Source: Budorcas taxicolor
Taxonomy: Eukaryota > Chordata > Mammalia > Artiodactyla > Bovidae
Assembly: GCF_023091745.1 (NCBI RefSeq)
Contig: NW_026291792.1
Location: 980,173-1,044,172 of the forward strand
Length of the DNA stretch: 64,000 nucleotides
Direction: 5' to 3'
The notes beneath the pieces are model-generated. The model saw nothing but the letters and a program-made list of their open reading frames with translations, made no database searches and was not told where the DNA came from. Positions 46,241 to 58,852 of this stretch are shown in pieces (positions within the stretch are counted from its first letter, which is position 1; each line of letters opens with the position of its first letter). The translations under genes and the position numbers were made by a program.

Positions 46241-47640
46241 TTGCAGCTGCAAGCGGCTTGGCTCCCTCGACTCTTCCCAAGGAGGCTCGCGTCCCCGCGA
46301 ACTGTGCACGTGGCTTCCAGGCAGGGACGCCCCTCGCCTCCTGCAGGTCTTGGCTCAGGGGCTGCTTCCCCTGAGCTGGGGCTGTGGGCGGGAGCCCAGA
46401 CACGCAGGTGCAGCACCAACCTCCTGCACACGTCTCTGCAGGGGAGGAGAGCACTCGGGAAATGACGTCTGTCAGGCACCTTCTGGGCGCTCACGGAGTC
46501 AGCATCCGGGTGTGTGGGGCTGCAGACCCCAGCCAGGGGCCCTGGGAGCCTGGTGCTCTCCGTGCTGTGCTCAGTCTGGGCGGCCAAGCAACCGCTGGAG
46601 GAGCCCTGCAGTTGCCATTCCCTGTCCTATGACAGAGCTCTCACTGCTGGAGCCCTTGGCAGTGTGCAACACACCGGCCCCTAAATCCAGTGCAAGACGC
46701 CTGGGGACTAGGTGCAAAGGCAAGGCAGGAGTGGAGCCGAGGCCAGGAAGGCGCCAGTAGCGTCTCCCAGTCTCGCGCAGCCTGCTCCTTCCTGGTCAGG
46801 AAGCCTAGACGCGAGGCAAGTCTGGGCAAGGCTCGCCCAGGGCAGAGCAGCCCCACGCCAGCAACTCTGCCAGATCTGGCCTCTGAGCAGAGCTGGAGCT
46901 CTGCCGTACTGGAGGCGCACTGGGCTCCGGCCAAGAAGTGATCTCAGCCGCACGGAGCGGGGCTGCCTCCTCTTCCCCCAAGGAGGCTCGCTTCCCGCAT
47001 GCTGTGCACTAGGCTTCCAGGCGGGGGCGCCCCGCGCTTCCTGCAGGTCTCGGCTAGGGGCTGCTTCCCCTGAGCTGGGGCTGTGGGCGGGAGCCCAGAC
47101 ACGCAGGGGCAGGCCCCAACCACCTGCACACGTCTCTGCTGGGGAGGAGAGCCCCAGGGAAATGACGTCTGTCAGGCAAATTCCGGGTGCCCACGGAGTC
47201 AGCCTCCGGGTGGGTGGGGCTGCAGACCACAGCCAGGGGACCTGGGAGCCTTGTGCTCTCGGTGCGGCGCTGAGTCTGGGCGGCCAAGCAACCGCTGGAG
47301 GAGCCCTGCACTTGCCCTCCCCTTCCTCTAATAGAGCCCTCACAGCTGGAGCGCTGGCAGGGCGCAAGCCACCGACCCCTAAGCCGTCCCCAAGGACGCC
47401 TGGGGCCTGGCTGCAAAGGCAAGGCAGGAGCGGAGCTGAGGCCAGGAAGGCGCCAGTGGCCTCTCCCAGCATCGCACAGCCTGCTCCTTCCTGGGCAGGA
47501 AGGCTAGCAGCGAGGCAAGCCTGGGCGACTCTCGCCCACGGCAGAGCTGCCTCGCGCAAGCAACTTGACTAGATCCGGCCTCTGAGAAGAGCTGGAGCTC
47601 TGCGGTACTGGACGCGCACTCGGCTCCGCCCAAGCAGGGA
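46241..47640 (+). repeat. Dimer D31, HOR-III dimer 1 copy 2 (1,400 bp; B from 46942)
   Basis: As D28 with both 1 bp deletions; private CACGGAGCGG; CCCCTAAGCC shared with D34. Confidence 0.9.
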
Positions 47641-49042
47641 TTGCAGCTGCAAGCGGCTTGGCTCCCTCGACTCTTCCCAAGGAGGCTGGCGTCCCCGCGA
47701 ACTGTGCACGTGGCTTCCAGGCAGGGACGCCCCGCGCCCCCTGCAGGTCTTGGCTCAGGGGCTGCTTCCCCTGAGCTGGGGCTGTGGGCGGGAGCCCAGA
47801 CACACAGGGGCAGCCCCAACCTCCTGCACACGTCTCTGCAGGGGAGGAGAGCACTCGGGAAATGACGTCTGTCAGGCACCTTCTGGGCGCTCACGGAGTC
47901 AGCATCCGGGTGTGTGGGGCTGCAGACCCCAGCCAGGGGCCCTGGGAGCCTGGTGCTCTCCGTGCTGTGCTTAGTCTGGAAGGCCGAGCAACCGCTGTAA
48001 GAGCCCTGCAGTTGCCATTCCCTGCCCTATGACAGAGCTCTCACTGCTGGAGCCCTTGGCAGTGTGCAACACACCGGCCTCTAAAGCCACTGCAAGGATG
48101 CCCAGGGACTAGGTGCAAAGGCAAGGCAGGAGTGGAGCCGAGGCCAGGAAGGCGCCAGTAGCTTCTCCCAGTCTCGCGCAGCCTGCTCCTTCCTGGTCAG
48201 GAAGCCTAGACGCGAGGCAAGTCTGGGCAAGGCTCGCCCAGGGCAGAGCAGCCCCACGCCAGCAACTCTGCCAGATCTGGCCTCTGAGCAGAGCTGGAGC
48301 TCTGCCGTACTGGAGGCGCACTGGGCTCCGGCCAAGAAGTGATCGCAGCCGCACGCAGCTGGGCTGCCTCCTCTTCCCCCGAGGAGGCTCGCTTCCCGCA
48401 TGCTGTGCACTAGGCTTCCAGGCGGGGGCGCCCCGCGCTTCCTGCAGGTCTCGGCTCAGGGGCTGCTTCCCCTGATCTGGGGCTGTGGGCGGGAGCCCAG
48501 ACACGCAGGGGCAGGACCCAACCACCTGCACACGTCTCTGCTGGGGAGGAGAGCCCCAGGGAAATGACGTCTGTCAGGCAAATTCCGGGTGCCCACGGAG
48601 TCAGCCTCCGGGTGTGTGGGGCTGCAGACCACAGCCAGGGGACCTGGGAGCCTTGTGCTCTCGGTGCGGCGCTGAGTCTGGGCGGCCAAGCAACCGCTGG
48701 AGGAGCCCTGCACTTGCCCTCCCCTTCCTCTAATAGAGCCCTCACAGCTGGAGCGCTGGCAGGGTGCAAGCGACCGACCCCAAAGCCGTCCCCAAGGACG
48801 CCTGGGGCCTGGCTGCAAAGGCAAGGCAGGAGCGGAGCTGAGGCCAAGAAGGCGCCAGTGGCCTCTCCCATCATCGCACAGTCTGCTCCTTCCTGGGCAG
48901 GAAGGCTAGCAGCGAGGCAAGCCTGGGCGACTCTCGCCCACGGCAGAGCTGCCTCGCGCAAGCCACTTGACTAGATCCGGCCTCTGAGAAGAGCTGGAAC
49001 TCTGCGGTACTGGACGCGCACTCGGCTCCGCCCAAGCAGGGA
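47641..49042 (+). repeat. Dimer D32, HOR-III dimer 2 copy 2 (B from 48343)
   Basis: Copy of D29, including GGCTGGCGTCC and GTGCAAGCGACC. Confidence 0.9.
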
Positions 49043-50444
49043 TTGCAGCTGCAAGCGGCTTGGCTCCCTCGACTCTTCCCAAGGAGGCTCGCGTCCCCGC
49101 GAACTGTGCACGTGGCTTCCAGGCAGGGACGCCCTGCGCCTCCTGCAGGTCTTGGCTCAGGGGCTGCTTCCCCTGAGCTGGGGCTGTGGGCGGGAGCCCA
49201 GACACGCAGAGGCAGCCCCAACCTCCTGCACACGTCTCTGCAGGGCAGGAGAGCACTCGGGAAATGACGACGGTCAGGCACCTTCTGGGCGCTCACGGAG
49301 TCAGCATCCGGGTGTGTGGGGCTGCAGACCCCAGCCAGGGGCCCTGGGAGCCTGGTGCTCTCCGTGCTGTGCTTAGTCTGGCAGGCCGAGCAACCGCTGT
49401 AAGAGCCCTGCAGTTGCCATTCCCTGCCCTATGACAGAGCTCTCACTGCTGGAGCCCTTGGCAGTGTGCAACACACCGGCCTCTAAAGCCACTGCAAGGA
49501 TGCCCGGGGACTAGGTGCAAAGGCAAGGCAGGAGTGGAGCCGAGGCCAGGAAGGCGCCAGTAGCGTCTCCCAGTCTCGCGCAGCCTTCTCCTTCCTGGTC
49601 AGGAAGCCTAGACGCGAGGCAAGTCTGGGCAAGGCTCGCCCAGGGCAGAGCAGCCCCACGCCAGCAACTCTGCCAGATCTGGCCTCTGAGCAGAGCTGGA
49701 GCTCTGCCGTACTGGAGGCGCACTGGGCTCCGGCCAAGAAGTGATCGCAGCCGCACGCAGCTGGGCTGCCTCCTCTTCCCCCGAGGAGGCTCGCTTCCCG
49801 CATGCTGTGCACTAGGCTTCCAGGCGGGGGCGCCCCGCGCTTCCTGCAGGTCTCGGCTCAGGGGCTGCTTCCCCTGAGCTGGGGCTGTGGGCGGGAGCCC
49901 AGACACGCAGGGGCAGGCCCCAACCACCTGCACACGTCTCTGCTGGGGAGGAGAGCCCCAGGGAAATGACGTCTGTCAGGCAAATTCCGGGTGCCCACGG
50001 AGTCAGCCTCCGGGTGTGTGGGGCTGCAGACCACAGCCAGGGGACCTGGGAGCCTTGTGCTCTCGGTGCGGCGCTGAGTCTGGGCGGCCAAGCAACCGCT
50101 GGAGGAGCCCTGCACTTGCCCTCCCCTTCCTCTAATAGAGCCCTCACAGCTGGAGCGCTGGCTGGGCGCAAGCCACCGACCCCAAAGCCGTCCCCAAGGA
50201 CGCCTGGGGCCTGGCTGCAAAGGCAAGGCAGGAGCGGAGCTGAGGCCAGGAAGGCGCCAGTGGCCTCTCCCAGCATCGCACAGCCTGCTCCTTCCTGGGC
50301 AGGAAGGCTAGCAGCGAGGCAAGCCTGGGCGACTCTCACCCACGGCAGAGCTGCCTCGCGCAAGCAACTTGACTAGATCCGGCCTCTGAGAAGAGCTGGA
50401 GCTCTGCGGTACTGGACACGCACTCGGCTCCGCCCAAGCAGGGA
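49043..50444 (+). repeat. Dimer D33, HOR-III dimer 3 copy 2 (B from 49745)
   Basis: Copy of D30, including ACACGCAGAGGC and GACTCTCACCC. Confidence 0.9.
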
Positions 50445-51844
50445 TTGCAGCTGCAAGCGGCTTGGCTCCCTCGACTCTTCCCAAGGAGGCTCGCGTCCCC
50501 GCGAACTGTGCACGTGGCTTCCAGGCAGGGACGCCCCTCGCCTCCTGCAGGTCTTGGCTCAGGGGCTGCTTCCCCTGAGCTGGGGCTGTGGGCGGGAGCC
50601 CAGACACGCAGGTGCAGCACCAACCTCCTGCACACGTCTCTGCAGGGGAGGAGAGCACTCGGGAAATGACGTCTGTCAGGCACCTTCTGGGCGCTCACGG
50701 AGTCAGCATCCGGGTGTGTGGGGCTGCAGACCCCAGCCAGGGGCCCTGGGAGCCTGGTGCTCTCCGTGCTGTGCTCAGTCTGGGCGGCCAAGCAACCGCT
50801 GGAGGAGCCCTGCAGTTGCCATTCCCTGTCCTATGACAGAGCTCTCACTGCTGGAGCCCTTGGCAGTGTGCAACACACCGGCCCCTAAATCCAGTGCAAG
50901 ACGCCTGGGGACTAGGTGCAAAGGCAAGGCAGGAGTGGAGCCGAGGCCAGGAAGGCGCCAGTAGCGTCTCCCAGTCTCGCGCAGCCTGCTCCTTCCTGGT
51001 CAGGAAGCCTAGACGCGAGGCAAGTCTGGGCAAGGCTCGCCCAGGGCAGAGCAGCCCCACGCCAGCAACTCTGCCAGATCTGGCCTCTGAGCAGAGCTGG
51101 AGCTCTGCCGTACTGGAGGCGCACTGGGCTCCGGCCAAGAAGTGATCTCAGCCGCACGCAGCGGGGCTGCCTCCTCTTCCCCCAAGGAGGCTCGCTTCCC
51201 GCATGCTGTGCACTAGGCTTCCAGGCGGGGGCGCCCCGCGCTTCCTGCAGGTCTCGGCTAGGGGCTGCTTCCCCTGAGCTGGGGCTGTGGGCGGGAGCCC
51301 AGACACGCAGGGGCAGGCCCCAACCACCTGCACACGTCTCTGCTGGGGAGGAGAGCCCCAGGGAAATGACGTCTGTCAGGCAAATTCCGGGTGCCCACGG
51401 AGTCAGCCTCCGGGTGGGTGGGGCTGCAGACCACAGCCAGGGGACCTGGGAGCCTTGTGCTCTCGGTGCGGCGCTGAGTCTGGGCGGCCAAGCAACCGCT
51501 GGAGGAGCCCTGCACTTGCCCTCCCCTTCCTCTAATAGAGCCCTCACAGCTGGAGCGCTGGCAGGGCGCAAGCCACCGACCCCTAAGCCGTCCCCAAGGA
51601 CGCCTGGGGCCTGGCTGCAAAGGCAAGGCAGGAGCGGAGCTGAGGCCAGGAAGGCGCCAGTGGCCTCTCCCAGCATCGCACAGCCTGCTCCTTCCTGGGC
51701 AGGAAGGCTAGCAGCGAGGCAAGCCTGGGCGACTCTCGCCCACGGCAGAGCTGCCTCGCGCAAGCAACTTGACTAGATCCGGCCTCTGAGAAGAGCTGGA
51801 GCTCTGCGGTACTGGACGCGCACTCGGCTCCGCCCAAGCAGGGA
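50445..51844 (+). repeat. Dimer D34, HOR-III dimer 1 copy 3 (1,400 bp; B from 51146)
   Basis: As D31, with CACGCAGCGG and CCCCTAAGCC. Confidence 0.9.
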
Positions 51845-53246
51845 TTGCAGCTGCAAGCGGCTTGGCTCCCTCGACTCTTCCCAAGGAGGCTCGCGTCCCC
51901 GCGAACTGTGCACGTGGCTTCCAGGCAGGGACGCCCCGCGCCCCCTGCAGGTCTTGGCTCAGGGGCTGCTTCCCCTGAGCTGGGGCTGTGGGCGGGAGCC
52001 CAGACACACAGGGGCAGCCCCAACCTCCTGCACACGTCTCTGCAGGGGAGGAGAGCACTCGGGAAATGACGTCTGTCAGGCACCTTCTGGGCGCTCACGG
52101 AGTCAGCATCCGGGTGTGTGGGGCTGCAGACCCCAGCCAGGGGCCCTGGGAGCCTGGTGCTCTCCGTGCTGTGCTTAGTCTGGAAGGCCGAGCAACCGCT
52201 GTAAGAGCCCTGCAGTTGCCATTCCCTGCCCTATGACAGAGCTCTCACTGCTGGAGCCCTTGGCAGTGTGCAACACACCGGCCTCTAAAGCCACTGCAAG
52301 GATGCCCAGGGACTAGGTGCAAAGGCAAGGCAGGAGTGGAGCCGAGGCCAGGAAGGCGCCAGTAGCGTCTCCCAGTCTCGCGCAGCCTGCTCCTTCCTGG
52401 TCAGGAAGCCTAGACGCGAGGCAAGTCTGGGCAAGGCTCGCCCAGGGCAGAGCAGCCCCACGCCAGCAACTCTGCCAGATCTGGCCTCTGAGCAGAGCTG
52501 GAGCTCTGCCGTACTGGAGGCGCACTGGGCTCCGGCCAAGAAGTGATCGCAGCCGCACGCAGCTGGGCTGCCTCCTCTTCCCCCGAGGAGGCTCGCTTCC
52601 CGCATGCTGTGCACTAGGCTTCCAGGCGGGGGCGCCCCGCGCTTCCTGCAGGTCTCGGCTCAGGGGCTGCTTCCCCTGATCTGGGGCTGTGGGCGGGAGC
52701 CCAGACACGCAGGGGCAGGACCCAACCACCTGCACACGTCTCTGCTGGGGAGGAGAGCCCCAGGGAAATGACGTCTGTCAGGCAAATTCCGGGTGCCCAC
52801 GGAGTCAGCCTCCGGGTGTGTGGGGCTGCAGACCACAGCCAGGGGACCTGGGAGCCTTGTGCTCTCGGTGCGGCGCTGAGTCTGGGCGGCCAAGCAACCG
52901 CTGGAGGAGCCCTGCACTTGCCCTCCCCTTCCTCTAATAGAGCCCTCACAGCTGGAGCGCTGGCAGGGTGCAAGCGACCGACCCCAAAGCCGTCCCCAAG
53001 GACGCCTGGGGCCTGGCTGCAAAGGCAAGGCAGGAGCGGAGCTGAGGCCAAGAAGGCGCCAGTGGCCTCTCCCATCATCGCACAGTCTGCTCCTTCCTGG
53101 GCAGGAAGGCTAGCAGCGAGGCAAGCCTGGGCGACTCTCGCCCACGGCAGAGCTGCCTCGCGCAAGCCACTTGACTAGATCCGGCCTCTGAGAAGAGCTG
53201 GAACTCTACGGTACTGGACGCGCACTCGGCTCCGCCCAAGCAGGGA
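51845..53246 (+). repeat. Dimer D35, HOR-III dimer 2 copy 3 (B from 52547)
   Basis: As D29/D32 in B (GGCAGGACCC, GTGCAAGCGACC), but A has the common GGCTCGCGTCC and AGTAGCGTCTCC; the B end has a private AACTCTACGG. Confidence 0.9.
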
Positions 53247-54648
53247 TTGCAGCTGCAAGCGGCTTGGCTCCCTCGACTCTTCCCAAGGAGGCTCGCGTCC
53301 CCGCGAACTGTGCACGTGGCTTGCAGGCAGGGACGCCCCGCGCCCCCTGCAGGTCTTGGCTCAGGGGCTGCTTCCCCTGAGCTGGGGCTGTGGGCGGGAG
53401 CCCAGACACACAGGGGCAGCCCCAACCTCCTGCACACGTCTCTGCAGGGGAGGAGAGCACTCGGGAAATGACGTCTGTCAGGCACCTTCTGGGCGCTCAC
53501 GGAGTCAGCATCCGGGTGTGTGGGGCTGCAGACCCCAGCCAGGGGCCCTGGGAGCCTGGTGCTCTCCGTGCTGTGCTTAGTCTGGCAGGCCGAGCAACCG
53601 CTGTAAGAGCCCTGCAGTTGCCATTCCCTGCCCTATGACAGAGCTCTCACTGCTGGAGCCCTTGGCAGTGTGCAACACACCGGCCTCTAAAGCCACTGCA
53701 AGGATGCCCGGGGACTAGGTGCAAAGGCAAGGCAGGAGTGGAGCCGAGGCCAGGAAGGCGCCAGTAGCCTCTCCCAGTCTCGCGCAGCCTTCTCCTTCCT
53801 GGTCAGGAAGCCTAGACGCGAGGCAAGTCTGGGCAAGGCTCGCCCAGGGCAGAGCAGCCCCACGCCAGCAACTCTGCCAGATCTGGCCTCTGAGCAGAGC
53901 TGGAGCTCTGCCGTACTGGAGGCGCACTGGGCTCCGGCCAAGAAGTGATCGCAGCCGCACGCAGCTGGGCTGCCTCCTCTTCCCCCGAGGAGGCTCGCTT
54001 CCCGCATGCTGTGCACTAGGCTTCCAGGCGGGGGCGCCCCGCGCTTCCTGCAGGTCTCGGCTCAGGGGCTGCTTCCCCTGAGCTGGGGCTGTGGGCGGGA
54101 GCCCAGACACGCAGGGGCAGGCCCCAACCACCTGCACACGTCTCTGCTGGGGAGGAGAGCCCCAGGGAAATGACGTCTGTCAGGCAAATTCCGGGTGCCC
54201 ACGGAGTCAGCCTCCGGGTGTGTGGGGCTGCAGACCACAGCCAGGGGACCTGGGAGCCTTGTGCTCTCGGTGCGGCGCTGAGTCTGGGCGGCCAAGCAAC
54301 CGCTGGAGGAGCCCTGCACTTGCCCTCCCCTTCCTCTAATAGAGCCCTCACAGCTGGAGCGCTGGCTGGGTGCAAGCCACCGACCCCAAAGCCGTCCCCA
54401 AGGACGCCTGGGGCCTGGCTGCAAAGGCAAGGCAGGAGCGGAGCTGAGGCCAGGAAGGCGCCAGTGGCCTCTCCCAGCATCGCACAGCCTGCTCCTTCCT
54501 GGGCAGGAAGGCTAGCAGCGAGGCAAGCCTGGGCGACTCTCGCCCACGGCAGAGCTGCCTCGCGCAAGCCACTTGACTAGATCCGGCCTCTGAGAAGAGC
54601 TGGAGCTCTGCGGTACTGGACGCGCACTCGGCTCCGCCCAAGCAGGGA
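53247..54648 (+). repeat. Dimer D36 (B from 53949)
   Basis: A has a private GGCTTGCAGGC, ACACACAGG and AGTAGCCTCTCC, then GCAGCCTTCTCC as in D30. B is common type (GGCTGGGTGC, GCCACTTG). It sits where HOR-III dimer 3 would be but is a recombinant. Confidence 0.88.
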
Positions 54649-56049
54649 TTGCAGCTGCAAGCGGCTTGGCTCCCTCGACTCTTCCCAAGGAGGCTCGCGT
54701 CCCCGCGAACTGTGCACGTGGCTTCCAGGCAGGGACGCCCCTCGCCTCCTGCAGGTCTTGGCTCAGGGGCTGCTTCCCCTGAGCTGGGGCTGTGGGCGGG
54801 AGCCCAGACACGCAGGTGTAGCACCAACCTCCTGCACACGTCTCTGCAGGGGAGGAGAGCACTCGGGAAATGACGTCTGTCAGGCACCTTCTGGGCGCTC
54901 ACGGAGTCAGCATCCGGGTGTGTGGGGCTGCAGACCCCAGCCAGGGGCCCTGGGAGCCTGGTGCTCTCCGTGCTGTGCTCAGTCTGGGCGGCCAAGCAAC
55001 CGCTGGAGGAGCCCTGCAGTTGCCATTCCCTGCCCTATGACAGAGCTCTCACTGCTGGAGCCCTTGGCAGTGTGCAACACACCGGCCCCTAAATCCAGTG
55101 CAAGACGCCTGGGGACTAGGTGCAAAGGCAAGGCAGGAGTGGAGCCGAGGCCAGGAAGGCGCCAGTAGCGTCTCCCAGTCTCGCGCAGCCTGCTCCTTCC
55201 TGGTCAGGAAGCCTAGACGCGAGGCAAGTCTGGGCAAGGCTCGCCCAGGGCAGAGCAGCCCCACGCCAGCAACTCTGCCAGATCTGGCCTCTGAGCAGAG
55301 CTGGAGCTCTGCCGTACTGGAGGCGCACTGGGCTCCGGCCAAGAAGTGATCGCAGCCGCACGCAGCTGGGCTGCCTCCTCTTCCCCCGAGGAGGCTCGCT
55401 TCCCGCATGCTGTGCACTAGGCTTCCAGGCGGGGGCGCCCCGCGCTTCCTGCAGGTCTCGGCTCAGGGGCTGCTTCCCCTGAGCTGGGGCTGTGGGCGGG
55501 AGCCCAGACACGCAGGGGCAGGCCCCAACCACCTGCACACGTCTCTGCTGGGGAGGAGAGCCCCAGGGAAATGACGTCTGTCAGGCAAATTCCGGGTGCC
55601 CACGGAGTCAGCCTCCGGGTGTGTGGGGCTGCAGACCACAGCCAGGGGACCTGGGAGCCTTGTGCTCTCGGTGCGGCGCTGAGTCTGGGCGGCCAAGCAA
55701 CCGCTGGAGGAGCCCTGCACTTGCCCTCCCCTTCCTCTAATAGAGCCCTCACAGCTGGAGCGCTGGCTGGGTGCAAGCCACCGACCCCAAAGCCGTCCCC
55801 AAGGACGCCTGGGGCCTGGCTGCAAAGGCAAGGCAGGAGCGGAGCTGAGGCCAGGAAGGCGCCAGTGGCCTCTCCCAGCATCGCACAGCCTGCTCCTTCC
55901 TGGGCAGGAAGGCTAGCAGCGAGGCAAGCCTGGGCGACTCTCGCCCACGGCAGAGCTGCCTCGCGCAAGCCACTTGACTAGATCCGGCCTCTGAGAAGAG
56001 CTGGAGCTCTGCGGTACTGGACGCGCACTCGGCTCCGCCCAAGCAGGGA
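54649..56049 (+). repeat. Dimer D37 (1,401 bp; B from 55350), patch-bearing A subtype
   Basis: As D21, but CAGGTGTAGCACC (C to T) and CATTCCCTGCCC in place of CTGTCC. Confidence 0.9.
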
Positions 56050-57450
56050 TTGCAGCTGCAAGCGGCTTGGCTCCCTCGACTCTTCCCAAGGAGGCTCGCG
56101 TCCCCGCGAACTGTGCACGTGGCTTCCAGGCAGGGACGCCCCGCGCCTCCTGCAGGTCTTGGCTCAGGGGCTGCTTCCCCTGAGCTGGGGCTGTGGGCGG
56201 GAGCCCAGACACACAGGGGCAGCCCCAACCTCCTGCACACGTCTCTGCAGGGGAGGAGAGCACTCGGGAAATGACGTCTGTCAGGCACCTTCTGGGCGCT
56301 CACGGAGTCAGCATCCGGGTGTGTGGGGCTGCAGACCCCAGCCAGGGGCCCTGGGAGCCTGGTGCTCTCCGTGCTGTGCTTAGTCTGGAAGGCCGCGCAA
56401 CCGCTGTAAGAGCCCTGCAGTTGCCATTCCCTGCCCTATGACAGAGCTCTCACTGCTGGAGCCCTTGGCAGTGTGCAACACACCGGCCCCTAAAGCCACT
56501 GCAAGGATGCCCGGGGACTAGGTGCAAAGGCAAGGCAGGAGTGGAGCCGAGGCCAGGAAGGCGCCAGTAGCGTCTCCCAGTCTCGCGCAGCCTGCTCCTT
56601 CCTGGTCAGGAAGCCTAGACGCGAGGCAAGTCTGGCAAGGCTCACCCAGGGCAGAGCAGCCCCACGCCAGCAACTCTGCCAGATCTGGCCTCTGAGCAGA
56701 GCTGGAGCTCTGCCGTACTGGAGGCGCACTGGGCTCCGGCCAAGAAGTGATCGCAGCCGCATGCAGCTGGGCTGCCTCCTCTTCCCCCGAGGAGGCTCGC
56801 TTCCCGCATGCTGTGCACTAGGCTTCCAGGCGGGGGCGTCCCGCGCTTCCTGCAGGTCTCGGCTCAGGGGCTGCTTCCCCTGACCTGGGGCTGTGGGCGG
56901 GAGCCCAGACACGCAGGGGCAGGCCCCAACCACCTGCACACGTCTCTGCTGGGGAGGAGAGCCCCAGGGAAATGACGTCTGTCAGGCAAATTCCGGGTGC
57001 CCACGGAGTCAGCCTCCGGGTGTGTGGGGCTGCAGACCACAGCCAGGGGACCTGGGAGCCTTGTGCTCTCGGTGCGGCGCTGAGTCTGGGCGGCCAAGCA
57101 ACCGCTGGAGGAGCCCTGCACTTGCCCTCCCCTTCCTCTAATAGAGCCCTCACAGCTGGAGCGCTGGCTGGGTGCAAGCCACCGACCCCAAAGCCGTCCC
57201 CAAGGACGCCTGGGGCCTGGCTGCAAAGGCAAGGCAGGAGCAGAGCTGAGGCCAGGAAGGCGCCAGTGGCCTCTCCCAGAATCGCACAGCCTGCTCCTTC
57301 CTGGGCAGGAAGGCTAGCAGCGAGGCAAGCCTGGGCGACTCTCGCCCACGGCAGAGCTGCCTCGCGCAAGCCACTTGACTAGATCCGGCCTCTGAGAAGA
57401 GCTGGAGCTCTGCGGTACTGGACGCGCACTCGGCTCCGCCCAAGCAGGGA
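56050..57450 (+). repeat. Dimer D38 (1,401 bp; B from 56751), HOR-II dimer 2 / dimer 3 recombinant
   Basis: The 5' A is dimer-2 type (AGGCCGCGCAACC, CGGCCCCTAAAGC, ATGCCCGGGG). By 56634 it is dimer-3 type (AGTCTGGCAAGGCTCACCC), and B has GGGGCGTCCCGC, CCCCTGACCTGG and CCCAGAATCGC. The switch lies between about 56515 and 56634. CCCAGAATCGC ties it to D26. Confidence 0.88.
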
Positions 57451-58852
57451 TTGCAGCTGCAAGCGGCTTGGCTCCCTCGACTCTTCCCAAGGAGGCTCGC
57501 GTCCCCACGAACTGTGCACGTGGCTTCCAGGCAGGGACGCCCCGCGCCTCCTGCAGGTCTTGGCTCAGGGGCTGCTTCCCCTGAGCTGGGGCTGTGGGCG
57601 GGAGCCCAGACACGCAGGGGCAGCCCCAACCTCCTGCACACGTCTCTGCAGGGCAGGAGAGCACTCGGGAAATGACGACGGTCAGGCACCTTCTGGGCGC
57701 TCACGGAGTCAGCATCCGGGTGTGTGGGGCTGCAGACCCCAGCCAGGGGCCCTGGGAGCCTGGTGCTCTCCGTGCTGTGCTTAGTCTGGAAGGCCGAGCA
57801 ACCGCTGTAAGAGCCCTGCAGTTGCCATTCCCTGCCCTATGACAGAGCTCTCACTGCTGGAGCCCTTGGCAGTGTGCAACACACCGGCCTCTAAAGCCAC
57901 TGCAAGGATGCCCAGGGACTAGGTGCAAAGGCAAGGCAGGAGTGGAGCCGAGGCCAGGAAGGCGCCAGTAGCGTCTCCCAGTCTCGCGCAGCCTGCTCCT
58001 TCCTGGTCAGGAAGCCTAGACGCGAGGCAAGTCTGGGCAAGGCTCGCCCAGGGCAGAGCAGCCCCACGCCAGCAACTCTGCCAGATCTGGCCTCTGAGCA
58101 GAGCTGGAGCTCTGCCGTACTGGAGGCGCACTGGGCTCCGGCCAAGAAGTGATCGCAGCCGCACGCAGCTGGGCTGCCTCCTCTTCCCCCGAGGAGGCTC
58201 GCTTCCCGCATGCTGTGCACTAGGCTTCCAGGCGGGGGCGCCCCGCGCTTCCTGCAGGTCTCGGCTCAGGGGCTGCTTCCCCTGAGCTGGGGCTGTGGGC
58301 GGGAGCCCAGACACGCAGGGGCAGGCCCCAACCACCTGCACACGTCTCTGCTGGGGAGGAGAGCCCCAGGGAAATGACGTCTGTCAGGCAAATTCCGGGT
58401 GCCCACGGAGTCAGCCTCCGGGTGTGTGGGGCTGCAGACCACAGCCAGGGGACCTGGGAGCCTTGTGCTCTCGGTGCGGCGCTGAGTCTGGGCGGCCAAG
58501 CAACCGCTGGAGGAGCCCTGCACTTGCCCTCCCCTTCCTCTAATAGAGCCCTCACAGCTGGAGCGCTGGCTGGGTGCAAGCCACCGACCCCAAAGCCGTC
58601 CCCAAGGACGCCTTGGGCCTGGCTGCAAAGGCAAGGCAGGAGCGGAGCTGAGGCCAGGAAGGCGCCAGTGGCCTCTCCCAGCATCGCACAGCCTGCTCCT
58701 TCCTGGGCAGGAAGGCTAGCAGCGAGGCAAGCCTGGGCGACTCTCGCCCACGGCAGAGCTGCCTCGCGCAAGCCACTTGACTAGATCCGGCCTCTGAGAA
58801 GAGCTGGAACTCTGCGGTACTGGACGCGCACTCGGCTCCGCCCAAGCAGGGA
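57451..58852 (+). repeat. Dimer D39 (B from 58153)
   Basis: The A 5' part is like D27 (CCCCACGAAC, ACACGCAGG, TGACGACGG). B has GACGCCTTGGG and TGGAACTCTG as in D3/D7. Confidence 0.88.

Larger units (their letters stand above)
46241..50444. repeat. HOR-III copy 2 (4,204 bp, three dimers)
   Basis: Same order as the copy 4,204 bp upstream, including the double-deletion first dimer, GGCTGGCGTCC in the second and GACTCTCACCC in the third. Private change: CACGGAGCGG (about 46953). It shares CCCCTAAGCC (about 47378) with copy 3 but not copy 1. Confidence 0.9.
50445..54648. repeat. HOR-III copy 3 (third dimer divergent)
   Basis: The first two dimers follow HOR-III closely. The third (53247-54648) has a different A 5' part (acacacagg form) and a common-type B, so register homology effectively ends near 53.2 kb. 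The array has about 2.7 HOR-III copies. Confidence 0.82.
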
